From Ehretia macrophylla (taxonomy: Eukaryota > Streptophyta > Magnoliopsida > Boraginales > Ehretiaceae): a stretch of 64,000 nt of DNA. A model generated the notes under the pieces. The model was given only the letters and a program-made list of their open reading frames with translations. It ran no database searches and was not told the origin of the DNA. The translations under genes and the position numbers were made by a program. Shown here one piece after another: positions 33,629-46,619 of the stretch. The stretch is from assembly GCA_037974665.1 (NCBI GenBank), contig CM075783.1, forward strand, positions 40,747,712-40,811,711, read 5' to 3'. Every line of letters starts with the position of its first letter. Within the stretch, counting starts at the first letter, position 1.

Positions 33629-34646
33629 ATACTTTGCTTACACATCGAACAAGGTGGTCCCAATTGACAAGAGGACAAATTTTTGTTATCCAAAGAAAGA
33701 AGATAATGTGGGCTCCATCTCATGCTATCTTTTAAATTCTCCTAAGATGCCTTTGCATGCAAATGTCCTATTGCCCAATCTTTTTTTATTTTTATTTTTA
33801 TAGTAAATCTTATTACCCAATCTCACATCACAATAATTTAGTCTGGCATTACACAAAATCAAAACATATAAAAAGGCGGGTTAAAATCAATAATAGGTAA
33901 TCAATTTATAATTTAATATATAAGAATTTACAAACATGTACTTTGCTAATATTATAATCTCACGAAAATAAAGATTAGTCTAGCAGAAAATTTGAAAAAA
34001 ATTCAAAAGAAACAAGGGAAATAAACCGTTCAATGATCTAATCAGTATTATTATGATTCGAGAGATAATAAAAAGGCTAAATAAGGGAATAAAGCACTAT
34101 AACAATGAAGAAAAGAATCAAACAAAGGTCAATTTTTTTTTTTTAACTTTACAGCGGTGTCTTATTCCAACATTAATCTTCTAAGCATGAAAAGATGGTC
34201 CCTGAAATATAAAGCTAATATACTTTTCACTAGGAAAAGTAGATTGCTCCTAATAGCAAACATAACGAAGTGAGTAATTTGGACTATGTTTTTTTCGAGT
34301 AAGATTATGCATCTTGTAATTTAACATTTTTAGTACTAGCAAAAAGACTTCATATGGGAGTTCGTGTCGTCAGACAAACTAGTAAATGAGAAAGGTGAAG
34401 GTACATGAAGTACAGATATTGAGCATACTAGGAGACTTGACTTCATACTTTCCAGGAAGATACTAACCTCAAACAATTTCCTCACAGTCCATTTTATCTT
34501 CGTCCTATTTATCTCATGGATTTTCCTTCACAATTCATCATCATACTTCTTTGTTTAACTCCATTAATTGAATGCCAAGTTACAGGTATGTCATCCTTAC
34601 ATCCTTTACAAGTAGTTCTCTTCACATGATACTATATACTGAAAAT
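33629..34646. other. Intergenic, nothing recognised
   Basis: AT-rich sequence. The 64-codon frame at 33609-33803 has no family resemblance and overlaps the MITE end, so I do not call it. Confidence 0.4.
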
Positions 34647-34657
34647 GAATATGCAAC

Positions 34658-34760
34658 CACCCAAGAGTTGGTGTAATGGTCAGGTAGCGACATATTATAA
34701 TCAGAGGTTTGAAGTTCAAACCATGGCCTCAGTCTCTATTATACCAAAAATGAAAAAAAA
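34658..34760 (+). mobile_element. tRNA-related SINE
   Basis: The 103-bp body has an A-box-like TTGGTGTAATGGTC and a B-box-like GAGGTTTGAAGTTCAAACC about 35 bp later, then an A-rich 3' end. A perfect 11-bp target duplication GAATATGCAAC flanks it (34647-34657, 34761-34771). A pol III-type body with A-tail and long target duplication is how plant SINEs look. The resemblance is to the Au/TS type, judged by eye. Confidence 0.8.
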
Positions 34761-35419
34761 GAATATGCAACTATAGTTTTGTAGGTCAGGAAAATGTTAG
34801 GAACATATTGCACTTAAACTTCTGGAATTCTAACTTAGTATAAGATGTCAGACTTGCTAGTTGAGCTTAGATATGTAAATAAAGAATCATGGTAATTTAG
34901 CAGCTTGGACTAAGGGATCAGAGCAATTTGCGGGGTTTGGGAAGGTCGGGCTAGTCTTATCTTGTATTTTAACATGAGGTTATTTCTATAACTTGATTAT
35001 CAGTGATAATTTTATCGTTGTACTAAAACTCGTTTCAGAGATATATAATTAATACAATCATAAATCAATATGCAGAGTCTGTCAGCATAGATTGCGGAGA
35101 TACAAGAAATTATACTGATCCACATACTGTATTGGCCTGGATTTCAAATAATGGTATCATTGGCCATAGAAAATCAGTAAAATTGGATAACACAAATGGA
35201 AACTCACTGCAATATCAAAGGTGTCAAGATTTTCTTAAAAATACATAGATATTTAATTATTTTTTTTCAAAAAATACATATAAATTTTAAAGCTTTTATG
35301 GGTTAGTAAGATTGCAGCTCCATCTAGCCCTTAACTGCCTCCGCCTCCGAGTGGATAGACTCAATCAGTCTCTATGCACACATAGTAAATGAGATTTTAG
35401 TAAAGTGACTTGTATCTAT

Positions 35420-35776
35420 GGCTCCATTTGTTTGCCGTAAAATATTTTCTCAGAAAATATTTTTCGAATTTTACAGTGTTTGGTAATATCGAAAAATTGG
35501 TCAACTGTAAAATATTTTACGGTCAAAAATTGAGGCTGCTTTTTCTTAATTTTACGGTGTTTGATAACACTGTAAAATTAGTCAACCGTAAAATATTTTC
35601 TGGTCAACAATTGCGGCTAGTACAAAATTTTGTAAAATGTTTTACGGGACTTTGGGAGAGGAAAACATTTTACGGAATTCACAATACATCCAAACACTAG
35701 AAATATTTTCCAGTAATTTATTTTCCGGAAAAATACTTTCCCCCAACAAGTTATTTTACGGCAAACAAACAGAGCC
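35420..35776. mobile_element. MITE with GGCTCYRTTTGTTTGCCGTA termini
   Basis: The left end GGCTCCATTTGTTTGCCGTA and the reverse complement of the right end (GGCTCTGTTTGTTTGCCGTA) match at 18 of 20. The core contains repeated 'ccgtaaaatattttctgg'-type phrases in both orientations, so it folds extensively. I could not settle the target duplication, so the superfamily stays open. Short ORFs in it are artefacts. Confidence 0.65.
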
Positions 35777-35807
35777 TTGTAAAATATTTTCCAAAGAAAA
35801 TATTTTC

Positions 35808-36451
35808 GCATGCTTTGGTCGAGATGTTAAACTAATCAAATATATACTATCTAAAAGTTTAACTTTTTAGATTAAGTATTATTCACTTGAGATGGTATTA
35901 AAGTCTTGTTAATTAAAAAATCATAATTTCAAGTCTTACAATATAACTTGTTGTCACGTGTATACTTTAAGTCTCACTTTCACTTGAAGAAACGTGTTAT
36001 AGGCTCCGTTTGTTTGTCGTTAAATAACTTGCTTGTGTAAAATATTTTTTAAGATTTCAAGTCTAACAATATAACTTGTTGTCACGTGTATACTTTAAGT
36101 CTCACTTTCACTTGAAGAAACGTGTTATAGGCTCCGTTTGTTTGCCGTTAAATAACTTGCTTGTGTAAAATATTTTCTGAAAAAACATGTTATAGACACC
36201 GTTTGTTTGAAAAATATTTTACACAAGCAAGTTATTTAACGACAAACAAATGGAGCCTATAACACATTTCTTCAAGTGAAAGTGAGACTTAAAGTATACA
36301 CGTAAAAACAAGTTATATTGTAAGACTTGAAATTAAGATTTTTTAATTAACAAAACTTTAATACCATCTCAAGTGAATAATACTTAATCTAAAAAATTAA
36401 ACTCTTAAATAGTATATATTTGATTAGTTTAACATCTCGACCAAAGCATGC
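35808..36451. repeat. Large inverted repeat with an internal 128-bp tandem copy
   Basis: The left arm (35808-36050) begins GCATGCTTTGGTCGAGATG. The right arm (36210-36451) ends with its complement CATCTCGACCAAAGCATGC and pairs over about 240 bp with few differences. A 128-bp unit starting near 35923 is repeated at 36051-36178, so it fills the loop. The arms contain the GGCTCCGTTTGTTTG end of the neighbouring MITE family. A transcript would make a long hairpin. Confidence 0.82.
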
Positions 36452-37330
36452 ATGACGAATGATGCAATCTGGTGATAAGTAATGATCTTAGGAAGATAGG
36501 ATACTGCTTTCTGCTCACGTATGTTGGTCATGCTTCTCATGATCAAGCCGCAGTTTTTGTAATAACTACATAAAAGTTGTAAGCATTGGCTGACAAGTTA
36601 GATGGGCATCGTTTGTAAGTTTGTACTTTTTAGCGCTCAAAATTATAATAAAAAAAGTATCTAACAATTAAAAATAGATTAACTACTTTACAACAAAATA
36701 TAGGGATTAGTCATTTAGTCCGAGTTTACTAGTGTCTTGCAAAATAAGATAAAGAATCGCGGAGGTAAAGACTTGTATGTTTTTTAAAGTGTGAAAATAA
36801 GTTAGTTTTTCCAAATTCAATTAATCACTAGCAGTTGAGAGCAATTAATAAGAGTGAGTTACCTTCAATGCGAGTCTTGCAAGGAATACTTATACTAACA
36901 TTTGTAGGCATTAAATGTTTAATGTTGTCCTTACTATTCATTCCTGAGCCTTTACTTTCTGAATAAAACTATTATCCAGTGAGTAATACTTTTATGTCAC
37001 ATCTAACATTAATAAGAGGTCAAAAAGCAATTTGCGGGTTGGACTGCAATCGAACCCGGGTTGGGTTATGCCCACATTAGGTCGATCAGTTATGTATACC
37101 CATATCAGTAGCACTTCAGGATTTTGGACGTACTAATGGTCGATTATTGTTGAAAGGTAATTTCATAATTTTTGACGAAATTACTTGTTGATCAAGCATG
37201 GTATATATCAAATTTTCGTGTTCAATTGTATAGAGTATTTGCCAGGTGTAGAAAAACAATAAAATAAGGGGGAGGGTTGTCAGTGTGTGGAAGAAATGGG
37301 AAATATAGAGGCAAAAGAGGAGGAAGATTA
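36452..37330. other. Intergenic, nothing recognised
   Basis: No gene, RNA or element end supported. Confidence 0.4.
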
Positions 37331-37670
37331 CATATGTTTCCATGTTTGGGCTTCAAATTATATTTACAGCCCATATAATGATTAGATTTCTTATAACTAG
37401 GCTTTTGAGTTGTCTGCTGTTATGGTTAGATTGTTGGCCTTTACGTATTTGGGCTCAGATTTATATTTTCAGGTTAAGGACCATTAGTTTTTCACACCAT
37501 GAACATATGCTTCCATATTTGGGCTTCGAACTGTATTTACAGCCCACACAATTATTAGATTTATCGGACTAGGCTTTTGAGTTGCTGCTGTCATAGTTTA
37601 TTGGGCTCTGATTTATATTTTCAGGTTAAGGCCCATTAGTTTTCATACTTTGAACCCAAAACTGTCTTGG
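37331..37670. repeat. 173-bp tandem duplication
   Basis: The unit starting 'catatgtttccatgtttggg' at 37331 recurs at 37504 ('catatgcttccatatttggg'). Matching blocks 'tatttacagccca', 'aggcttttgagttg' and 'tttatattttcaggttaagg' follow in order. The copies have drifted with small indels. Confidence 0.8.
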
Positions 37671-38365
37671 AAACACTTATTTTGCCCTTTTCCTAAAAAA
37701 AATGCTATCATTTTTAAAATCAAAGTTGAAAAATATAATGTCCCACATTGTAACGACATTATATAAGAGTAGTTCCATATTAATAAAAATATTATTTGAG
37801 AGTAGTTTATAAATAAATGTTGTGAATTTAAATATGATTCGGATTAATTATGTGAACTAGTAAATTTAAAAGATAAATAATTATTCTCAAGTCTATCATA
37901 ATAATCTTACATGTAGGTTCGAGAGTTCAAGATAACCCAAGACGTGACACAAAATAACCAAATTTTTTTATTTTTATTTTTCTTTTTAGTTTGAAACTAG
38001 GTTTTTCTGGAACCATTTTTTTACTTTTTTCCTTTTTCAATTTCCAAAAAATTAAATTATAAAGAATTAAGATCTAGCTAACATTCACTGCGCAAGGGTG
38101 AAAAGGAAACAAAAATGTGTAAAGAAAACAAGAATGTGACAATATACGATTAATGGTAGATTTCATATGCTGAGTCAGTCATCTATATGCTATTTGTTCA
38201 AGTAAATGTTGAACTTTTTACAAATATTGTCTAGATCTTGACTAACCTTAAGTATGCATTAGGTTTGTATTGCTATACCATAAAATTTATAGTCACGGGA
38301 TGGAACTGATATAATCCCGTCTTACGGAATTCCTCGTCATCAAAAAGATAATTTTGAACTCTTAA
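37671..38365. other. Intergenic, downstream flank of the GDSL gene
   Basis: AT-rich sequence. It would hold the 3' UTR and polyadenylation region of the minus-strand GDSL gene near its right edge. No further feature was seen. Confidence 0.4.
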
Positions 38366-39333
38366 CTACAAAGATTTATGACATTCTTCATTAATGGGAA
38401 CTCTAGGTTCAGAGAATGAGCCATCCACGATATGGTTTGCTACCCATTCATTTGCAGCTTCACTATAATGTGTGTCATCCCAACTGATGTATTTTGATGG
38501 ATCACTGCAAGCAGCTCCATGAACTTCACTTCCATTCACCATCACCTTATTCCAACAATTAAAACCCCCAATTTCCCCACAGCAATATCCTAGAGGATCA
38601 GGAAAACCTGCAAGATATAATTTCAACTTAATATCTAGAAATATAAAGATTACGTATTGAATATATAATGATTTGGATTTTCTACTACTGTTACACGAGC
38701 TTAAGCATTTTAAGTCAGTTAATTAGGCCCAATGTATTGGTAGGTTAATAACTGAACCTGCTTAAGCATTTTAAGCGGGTTGTTACAGATGTAGGTCCTC
38801 TATTTGCTTGTTGATCCTGAATTGTGGTCTCGTTTTACCTGGCGCGATGTATGTGTTACGTATTTAAGGAAAGGAGTTTGTACTCATCCATCCTATTCTA
38901 CATTAGTTGTATGAAAAGATATAACGACTTGAGTTCTCAACTACTGTTTCCATAGGGCTAAGCATTTTGAGCCCAATTGATTTTGTTCACTATATTGATA
39001 GGCTAATAACTGGACTTGGATCGTTGAATGATCTTACCGTAAACCTTTGCATTGCTGATTAAACTATATTTGGCCGAGTAGATATCAACATAGATTACGA
39101 TTGCATCATGAATTTGGTCCCGGAGCCTGGAAACTCTGTCCTTAAGCTGCTGGTTGAACTCCTGAGCCACCTCATTGTAAGACTTGAGACAACCATTTTT
39201 GTCAGCATTGTCTGGCTTTGGTGGATGTGTAACAACCAAGGTAGGCAAACAGCCAATTGGACCCGTATTGTGAATCCAAAATGCTCTTCCTCCTAGCTTG
39301 TGGAGTTGCCGAGATTGTACAACAGATAGGTAG
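38366..39333 (-). pseudogene. GDSL esterase/lipase, last two exons
   Basis: The upstream exon (39333-39038) reads GGRAFWIHNTGPIGCLPT, then NEVAQEFNQQLKDRVSRLRD and VIYVDIYSAKYSLISNAKVY. A GT donor, a 430-bp intron and an AG acceptor (38608) lead to the last exon (38607-38366) with FPDPLGYCCGEIGGFNCW and SWDDTHYSEAANEWVANHIV. The splice restores a glycine codon. This is the C-terminal half of a plant secreted SGNH hydrolase. The GPIGC block and the D-x-x-H catalytic pair (WDDTH) are intact. These enzymes hydrolyse acyl esters, often in cell walls or lipids. The GDS serine block and signal peptide are missing, because the gene is cut at about 39333 by the nested retroelements and its 5' half was not found beyond them. 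It is therefore non-functional here. Confidence 0.82.
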
Positions 39334-40048
39334 TGACCCTAATTTTTATTATTAATTGAGAGTCTTAATAGAAGAAAAAAAAAGATAAGATAGGATAAGT
39401 GATTTGAAAAAAATATATATATATATAATAGAATTTTAGTTATAATAGGATTTTTGATAAGATAAATATGAATTTTGATTTTTTAAGATTTCAGTATTTA
39501 AGATAAGAGATAATCTAAAAAATAAGATAGAGTTTTAATTAGTATTAAATTCTGAGAGTCTATTAGATTATAATCAAACCTCTATATAAACGAGGCATGA
39601 GACCTTAGAATCTCACAAGTTTTGGAGAAACGTAAAAAAAAAAAAAACTTAGGAGAAGATTTTATCAAGCTTTGAAGGTTTGGAAGGCTTTAATTATTGG
39701 TTCTAATATCGTAGTTTTGAGGTAAGTAGGATTTACCGTTCTTTTGTACCCCTTTGTTGATCAACAAATTTTGTTTCATTCTTCGTCTTCTTTGGCACTC
39801 CTTATTGATTATTGTCGGATCTTGTTTCTTGATTTTTTGGACAAGATTAAGTGCGTGACATGTTTTGAGCCTATGGACTATACAAGTTGTGTATCGAATC
39901 CTAAACGGCTGTGAGTTAATTAGTCGCCATCTGTTTCAGTGTGAATTGTGAATCGCGCTGCCAAGCAGCCACAGCTTGTTACAGTTTTGTTAGTTTCAAT
40001 ATTATGTCATTGCATTAATTATTGAATTTCGTATCGATTATTGGCCTT
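39334..40048 (+). mobile_element. LTR-like sequence, left part (split by Athila)
   Basis: It starts TGACCCTAATTTT at the break in the GDSL gene. It contains TATATAAA at 39583-39590 and an A-rich leader. It is cut at GCCTT by the Athila insertion and continues at 60269. With the right part it makes about 1.1 kb. No second LTR or internal domain is present, so it is probably a solo LTR. A matching host target duplication was not found, so its edges are approximate. Confidence 0.55.
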
Positions 40049-41474
40049 TGGTATGCTGTCGCAATCAACCAAAAATAAAACCTGTACTCCAAAAAATATT
40101 TGTAGTAGCATGAGTAAGGATTGTTCCCACATAGAGTATCTAGACTAATTTTATGCTATGTGAACAAGGTTGGGGGGGGGGGGGGGGGGGGTTGAGTTTA
40201 ACATAAAAAATAAAAAATAAAAAATAAAAAAGATAAGTAAAAAGCAATTCAGATTAAAGTGTCAAAATTAATCAAAGGAGCAAACCTTGGTCTTAGTCAA
40301 CATTCACCATCGGAATCTTGTAACTGATTATTAATGCAAATATATATTAATTCAAACTTTAAATATTCACCGTTGTAATTATTTTACTATCTTTCCTTAT
40401 TTGTAGTTAATTAGAATACACGCGACCTAATTAACCCTAACTATTAAACAACCTTAGTCACGCGCTAAAAATTTAATTCAGTAGTAGCCTTAAGAATTAG
40501 ACAGATCAATGAAACTAAACAACACAAGCACAAGCGGTTGCATGTAATTTAGTTAAACGTTCTTCCTAAGATCTAATAATATATGACGCAGCAAATCATT
40601 AAATCCTACCGCTTCGCAAGTTAAAGGGATCAAACAATTACGGATTTGATATCTAACCTACCAATAGATTATAACGAGTAATAAACTAGTAGGCCTCCTA
40701 GCAATCAAACGAGATAATCATGAAATTAACACAGAAGAACATTCAATATTTAAAGTATAAATTGAACAATAAAAACTAATTAGATCTCACAGTTTTCTTG
40801 ATTCCAAGACTTCAGTTTCCTTCGACCAAGAATAAAAGTTTAGTCACGCAGAGCAATGAAGAAAACTCGAAAAATAAGAGGAGAATAAGAGAGGTCGTCG
40901 AAATCTTATGATTTCTTCTCTTATTTATAGTTTGTGAAGCCTACAAAATAATAGAATTCTAATCTAAACAGAATAAGGGAAATATTAAAGATAAGGTAAA
41001 GTCCTAATTTAACTAGGAAATCTTAAAACAACTAGAAAAGTCCTAATATAATTAGGATAGCTAAAATAGCTACAATTTTAGTGCACCACTTCCTCCACCA
41101 TCTTCTAGAAGCTTCTAGATAAATAACATTCCAGCACATTAAACAGCACAGGTGCAGCAACTTCACATCTAATTTTGACCTAGATGCAGTGAGTATCTCT
41201 CAAAACTCAAAACATAAAAGTTGTAGATCTTCTTCTTGGCTTTCCAGAACATCTTGGATTGCCTCAATCGGAGCTCGGATGAGAGTGTTATGCCCAAAAG
41301 ATGTAATAGTATTGGAGCTGTCCAAAATTGCGCGATTTAACTTTGTTTTGCACTTAACACCTCCATTTGCGTCCTAAATCAAAATATAAAAATAATGAGT
41401 GTATTTAGACATCTAATAGACGTAAAAGATTAAACATTAAGGGAGAAAAAATATGAAATTTTGCATTCTTATTA
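40049..41474 (-). repeat. 3' LTR of Athila
   Basis: On the minus strand it starts TAATAAGAATGCAAAAT after the purine tract and ends ...GACAGCATACCA. It contains an unbroken run of 20 G on the plus strand (40172-40191), where the other LTR has G-runs interrupted by A. The two LTRs show scattered substitutions, so the insertion is not recent. Confidence 0.88.
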
Positions 41475-43260
41475 AATTTCTCCACACTGAACCTTTGCTC
41501 GTCCTCGGGCAAAACTCAAATTTTCAAAAATACCAAACTTGCAACGCTATCAACAAAGAACAACCAAACTCTTCAAAACTCATAACATATCATGAACAAA
41601 CATTCTTAACCTACTCATAATTACTTAGCAAGCATTCTCACTCGAAGATGGAGTAACGGAATACGTAGACTCTCACAGAAATAAACACTCGCCTCTTATG
41701 TGTTTAAATGGTATGTATTTCGCTCAAATTCATACCAATGAAAATGATCTACCATAGGCTTGCATATCTTCTCATTCTCCACCACAAAGATCACATGTGT
41801 AACATAAATCATAAGGACTTTTCAAGGATTATAACGGGGTTTAGGACAAAGGTGGGAAATATTTAGAAATGTAGTTCAAAAGCCATCAAAACTAGAGAAG
41901 CAAAAATAAACCAACTCAAGCTCGAATATATAAGACGTGTAAAAACCAATCACTTCATTCAATAACTTCCACTTTCGTATATATCACGTATAAACAGAAC
42001 ACTTTTCTTGGAATTTTTAAGAGGAATTATAAACATGGACAATTTAAAAGAAATTTTCTCCATTACTTCTTTTCTTCTTTTTTCCTTTACATCTTTTTTC
42101 TTTCTTCTTCTTTACACCCCCACACTTATTTCCTGCATACCCATACATATCATAATGTTGAACAATGCTCCACTAGTGCTAAGGCTTGGGTAAAGACATT
42201 ATTTTTTGGGTTTAAAACTTATAACGTGAGTTCACAATAAATAAAGTTAATAAAGCTCAAAGGGGCTTAACAAAGAGAAATATTAAGTACAAGGTAGCCT
42301 ATTTGGCGTATGTAGCTAAATCAAAGAAGGCCTTAATCATGTTCATGCATGCATGCGTCAATGTGACCTCGAAGAGAATCAAGGCAAGTCCTAGAGAAAT
42401 AAATCCATGGAAGAATATCTCTCATGGAAAAAAAAATGAGACTGATTATGGATGTGTCAGTCTAAAGGCTCAAAATCTCACCTGCTTTTGTCTACATAAT
42501 TCAGTCACTACCATGCTCAAGAAAAATAACTAAACTAATTAATTCTAAGTGGAAAGAGTACTTATTCAATCATGTTCTGAATCTTTCAAGCGTAATTGTA
42601 CCTTGCTCATGCCATGCTAAAACAAAAAAAAAAAATTTGAAAACCAAATTTTTTTAACACACAACCTAAATCCCCTCCCCCGCACTTAAAACTGTCATTG
42701 TCCTCAATGAGTAAAAATAAACTTTAAAATTTTTGCAAAGGTGAATAGAAACATGAAAGTAAGTGAGGTAAGAGAAATAGAGTTTGTAGGAGGACATACC
42801 TAAAACACTTGAGAGAAAGAAGAAAAGTAATGTTTTAAATCTGCAACTATTCAGTGAAGCCCAAGAAAAGAAGAAAAAACAAAATAACAGGAAACAACAA
42901 AAATAATAAAGTTCTTTATTTTTTTGTTTTTCATTTTTTTTATTTTTTCATTTTTATATTTTTTGTTGGCCAACCCTATTTACATCCCCATACAAAGGCT
43001 CCAAACTCTAGGGGGCACTGAAACCGACTATGTGAAACAATAAAAATGTCAAACTAACTAATACCTAAAAAATAATAATAAAATACCTGGATCCATTTAA
43101 CGTCAGGCAGTAAGAAAAACTTCCCTTGGGTTGTCTCCCAAGCAGCGCCTTTGTTTATTGTCGTTGGCTTGACTCAATGTTTCCTTCTTTAATTAGTATA
43201 AGTTGGATCCTCAAGTTCCAATTCTGTTGCATTCTCTACTTAGAAACCTTCATAGAAAGG
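41475..43260 (-). other. Athila 3' non-coding region
   Basis: This lies between the integrase end and the 3' LTR. GTGTGGAGAAATT on the minus strand next to the LTR (41475-41487) is the likely purine tract. No env-like frame is recognisable, only short scattered ORFs. Poly-A and poly-T tracts occur near 42905-42965. Confidence 0.6.
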
Positions 43261-44145
43261 TTAAAGTCTATGGTCATTCACCTTTAATACTTTGGAAGTT
43301 GCTAAACTTTGAATTTCAACTGCACTATGAGGAAAAACATTAATAACAACAAAAGGTCCAATCCAACGAGAATGCAACTTACCCAGAAACAAACGAAGCC
43401 GTGAATAGTATAGAAGGACTTGTTGACCAACTTGAAACTCCTTCCTAGAGATTATCTTGTCATGAAAAGCCTTCGTCTTTTCTTTGTAAATCATTGCACT
43501 CTTATAGGCATCATTACGAATTCCCTCTAACTCTTGTAGTTGCAACTTCCTATGTTCTCCATTTTTATCCATCTTCATGTTGAAACTCTTGATAGCCCAA
43601 TAGGCCTTGTGTTCTAACTGAACTGGAAGGTGACATTGTTTCCCATATACCAATCGATAAGGTGACATACCAAAGGGTGTCTTATATGCAGTCTTGTACG
43701 CCCACAAGGCACCATCCAAGCGCAAACTCCAATCTTTCCTACTCGGATTGACCGTTTTTTCAAGGATGGACTTGATCTCTCGATTCGACACTTCCTTTTG
43801 TCCACTGGTTTGCGGATGATAGGCAGTTGACACCTTGTGGGTGACATGGTATTTTCTCAACAAAGTCTCCACAATTCGATTACAAAAGTGAGTACCTCAA
43901 TCACTTATTAGAGTTCTTGGAATTCCAAACCTGGAAAATATGTTAGACTTGATAAAATCTATAGCAACTTTAGAATCATCAGTCTTGGTAGCTTTAGCTT
44001 CTACCCATTTAGAGACATAATCAACAACAAGCAAAATATAAACATAACCAAAAGATACAGGAAACGGTCCCATGAAATCGATACCCCAAACATCAAAAAT
44101 CTCACAAAATAGTATAGGGGTCTGTGGCATCTTATTCCTCTGGGA
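43261..44145 (-). pseudogene. Athila integrase, core and C-terminal part
   Basis: The order is [20 protein letters not shown] (first D of the DDE core), [20 protein letters not shown] (second D), an in-frame TGA, then [38 protein letters not shown] (E of DDE) and [12 protein letters not shown]. The last block is typical of Athila. The C-terminus with WIGPFVV follows. The nonsense codon near 43896 and loss of the N-terminal zinc part, which is separated by the chromovirus and lies at 54104 onward, end its function. Confidence 0.88.
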
Positions 44146-44150
44146 TATAT

Positions 44151-46619
44151 TGTCACGCCCCGACCTAACCCTACGCCAAAGGTTAAGTCCGGACCCGACA
44201 AACGGACAGAGTCTCTTCTGTACCATAGACATTTTGAAATCCTGTAAGCATTCAAATAAGCAACAGAACAACAAGAACTCCATTTCTAATTCAAAACCTA
44301 GCTTCAAGGCCATCCAAGCCTTAAGCCATATAAACAGTTTAGATACATACAAGCATGCATTCACAATATAACTTCTTTACAAAACCGCTTATCATACCAC
44401 TCCATGATAGCATTTAAACATTCTTAGAAATTAAAGACAACCATTGCAACCCCTACAACCACACACAAGCATGCAACAAGCTAAAGGTGAGGAGTTTAGT
44501 TTTTTTTTACATGCCATAGTACTTATCATTCATTACATTCACTTACAACTACACAAATATGTACATGAGCTCAAAGGCTCCCAAAATAGAACATTATAAC
44601 AACAAACAAGGTCTTAACAACACAACAGCACGACAATCCACCTCAAGCAAGTAGGACACTGCAACTAAGGTAACTGATCAGTCTGGACCTCCTGCTCTCC
44701 ACCCTCAACCAAATCAAGCTGGGGTTCAACCTCAGCGTCTCCTGAAATATGTTAGCGAGGTATGAGCAACCATTATTGCCCAGTGAGGGATAAGGTCCAA
44801 CCGGGGAGTGCAATGCAACAAGTAAAGCAATTAAGCAATAAAAACAAATAAAAGACAATAGAAATAGTCAATGACCACACAAATCAAAAGATACGATACA
44901 CTTAACCCCAACACTCCAAAATGTTCTTATCTTCGATCACGAACCACGATCAATGTGCCGGCATAATCCCAATCACTTCAATGGGTGTACTTCGAATGTA
45001 CCCCGAGAAACCTACAACCCAACACCCCCGGGCAATCTTCGGACCAGGCGAGTGAGTGACTAGGGCACAAAGATCGAATATCTACTGGCAAGCCCGCTGT
45101 GACCCAACCGATATTCAACTCATCCGCCCCTGACACTATGGTTGCGCAACTACTATGCAATGCACTTATCAATGGAAATACAATAACAATAATGGAAACA
45201 ATAACACATAAGAGGAACAACAAAGTAGGTTGTCGTCAAAATAGTTATAATAGAAGCATTAACAAATAAACAATTAAAGGATTACAAAAGGCAATAACAT
45301 AATTCACATAGAACTTTAACAGAAGCTCAAGAATGTCTTAAAAACACATTTAAACACCCAAGGAGCCTTTACAAGGTCTTAGGGGCGTGAGACAATCGAA
45401 TTCCTACTTCAACCCCTTTGTAACTTAAACCGTTTTCCTTCCAAACTCATGCTATTGTCCTAGATCCGTAAGTGACCTATTTCATACTTTTAATTAACCC
45501 ATAAGGTACTCTTAGGATCCTCGAAGTTGCCCAATTACCTGAGTTTAGCACAAAAGCCCCAATTTTCCTCTTATGACTTTGTATTACACGTACCTCAATC
45601 GGGACTCTATCGAGGGCTAGCAAAGCTTATTTAGAACCTATATAGCCTAAGAATACCAAAAGTGAAGGCCAATTTAACTCGGATTCGCGATAGCCCCGAA
45701 ACTCCTTTTAAAAATCGCCTAATTCAAGGTTTTGTTAGGTTACGAGCAATTAAACTTTACGGAGTCTTTACACTACCCTCATTAGCACCTAAAGCATGTA
45801 TTTGGACCATTGAATCAAGCTATAAGATTCGATTTCACAAAATCCTAGAAATCCCATCACTATTCACCCCTACGAATCAACCACCGATTTCAACTTTTTA
45901 AAATATGAAACAATGGCATAAATGTGGTCTCTACTACTTGTATATAACATACATTAGCATATTTAAGCATTGCATGATCATTTGAGAACAAATCAAGAAA
46001 TTCAAGAAAATTGTAACATTTCAATAATACAAAATAAGCATGCAAATCCCTCACCTAAGGCGCGTAGAAGCTCGGAAAAGGCTTGAGAACCCTCTAAACT
46101 ACTTGTACCTAGCTTGGCTTGGAATAGAGAAATGAAGTGCAAAAATTATTCTCTTGGCACAAGAAGGGCTGCCGGGTTTCAGCTCTTGTTTTCAACTTTT
46201 ATTATTATTTTTTTTTGTGTTATATTATGCTTATAAGTGTTATGTTGGGTATAGGTGAAGTGGTGTTAAGTTGGGTGGGTTTATGTCTACTAAAATGGGT
46301 CTAGTTGGCTTAAAAATGAGTCCAATAGAGTGTTAATATGATAATTAACTCAAATATAAAATTTAGCTACGTAATATTATTCATTTAACCACTAAAACAT
46401 TTTCCAAACGAAGACTCCTAGCACAAATTGCCCAAAAACACATTTTTCTCATTCCTAAAATAATTAATGTGATTTAAGAAAAATGTTAATTCGAAGTAAT
46501 TAAGCAGTTGAAAATGTGATGAATAGTAATCATATAAAACAACAAGTAATGCACAGAAGATATGCGCAAATAGTGAATGTAACAGTAGGTAAATGTACGG
46601 CTAAGTCTCTGGTGTCACA
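44151..46619 (-). repeat. 3' LTR of the chromovirus
   Basis: On the minus strand it starts TGTGACACCAGAGACTTAGC and ends GGTCGGGGCGTGACA. It follows the purine tract AAGGGGGAGAAGG (46620-46632). It matches the 5' LTR throughout, with many scattered changes. Confidence 0.92.

Noticed and set aside
44643..45223. Short ORFs repeated in both chromovirus LTRs
   Set aside because: They are LTR sequence, not coding. Their conservation reflects the LTR pair.
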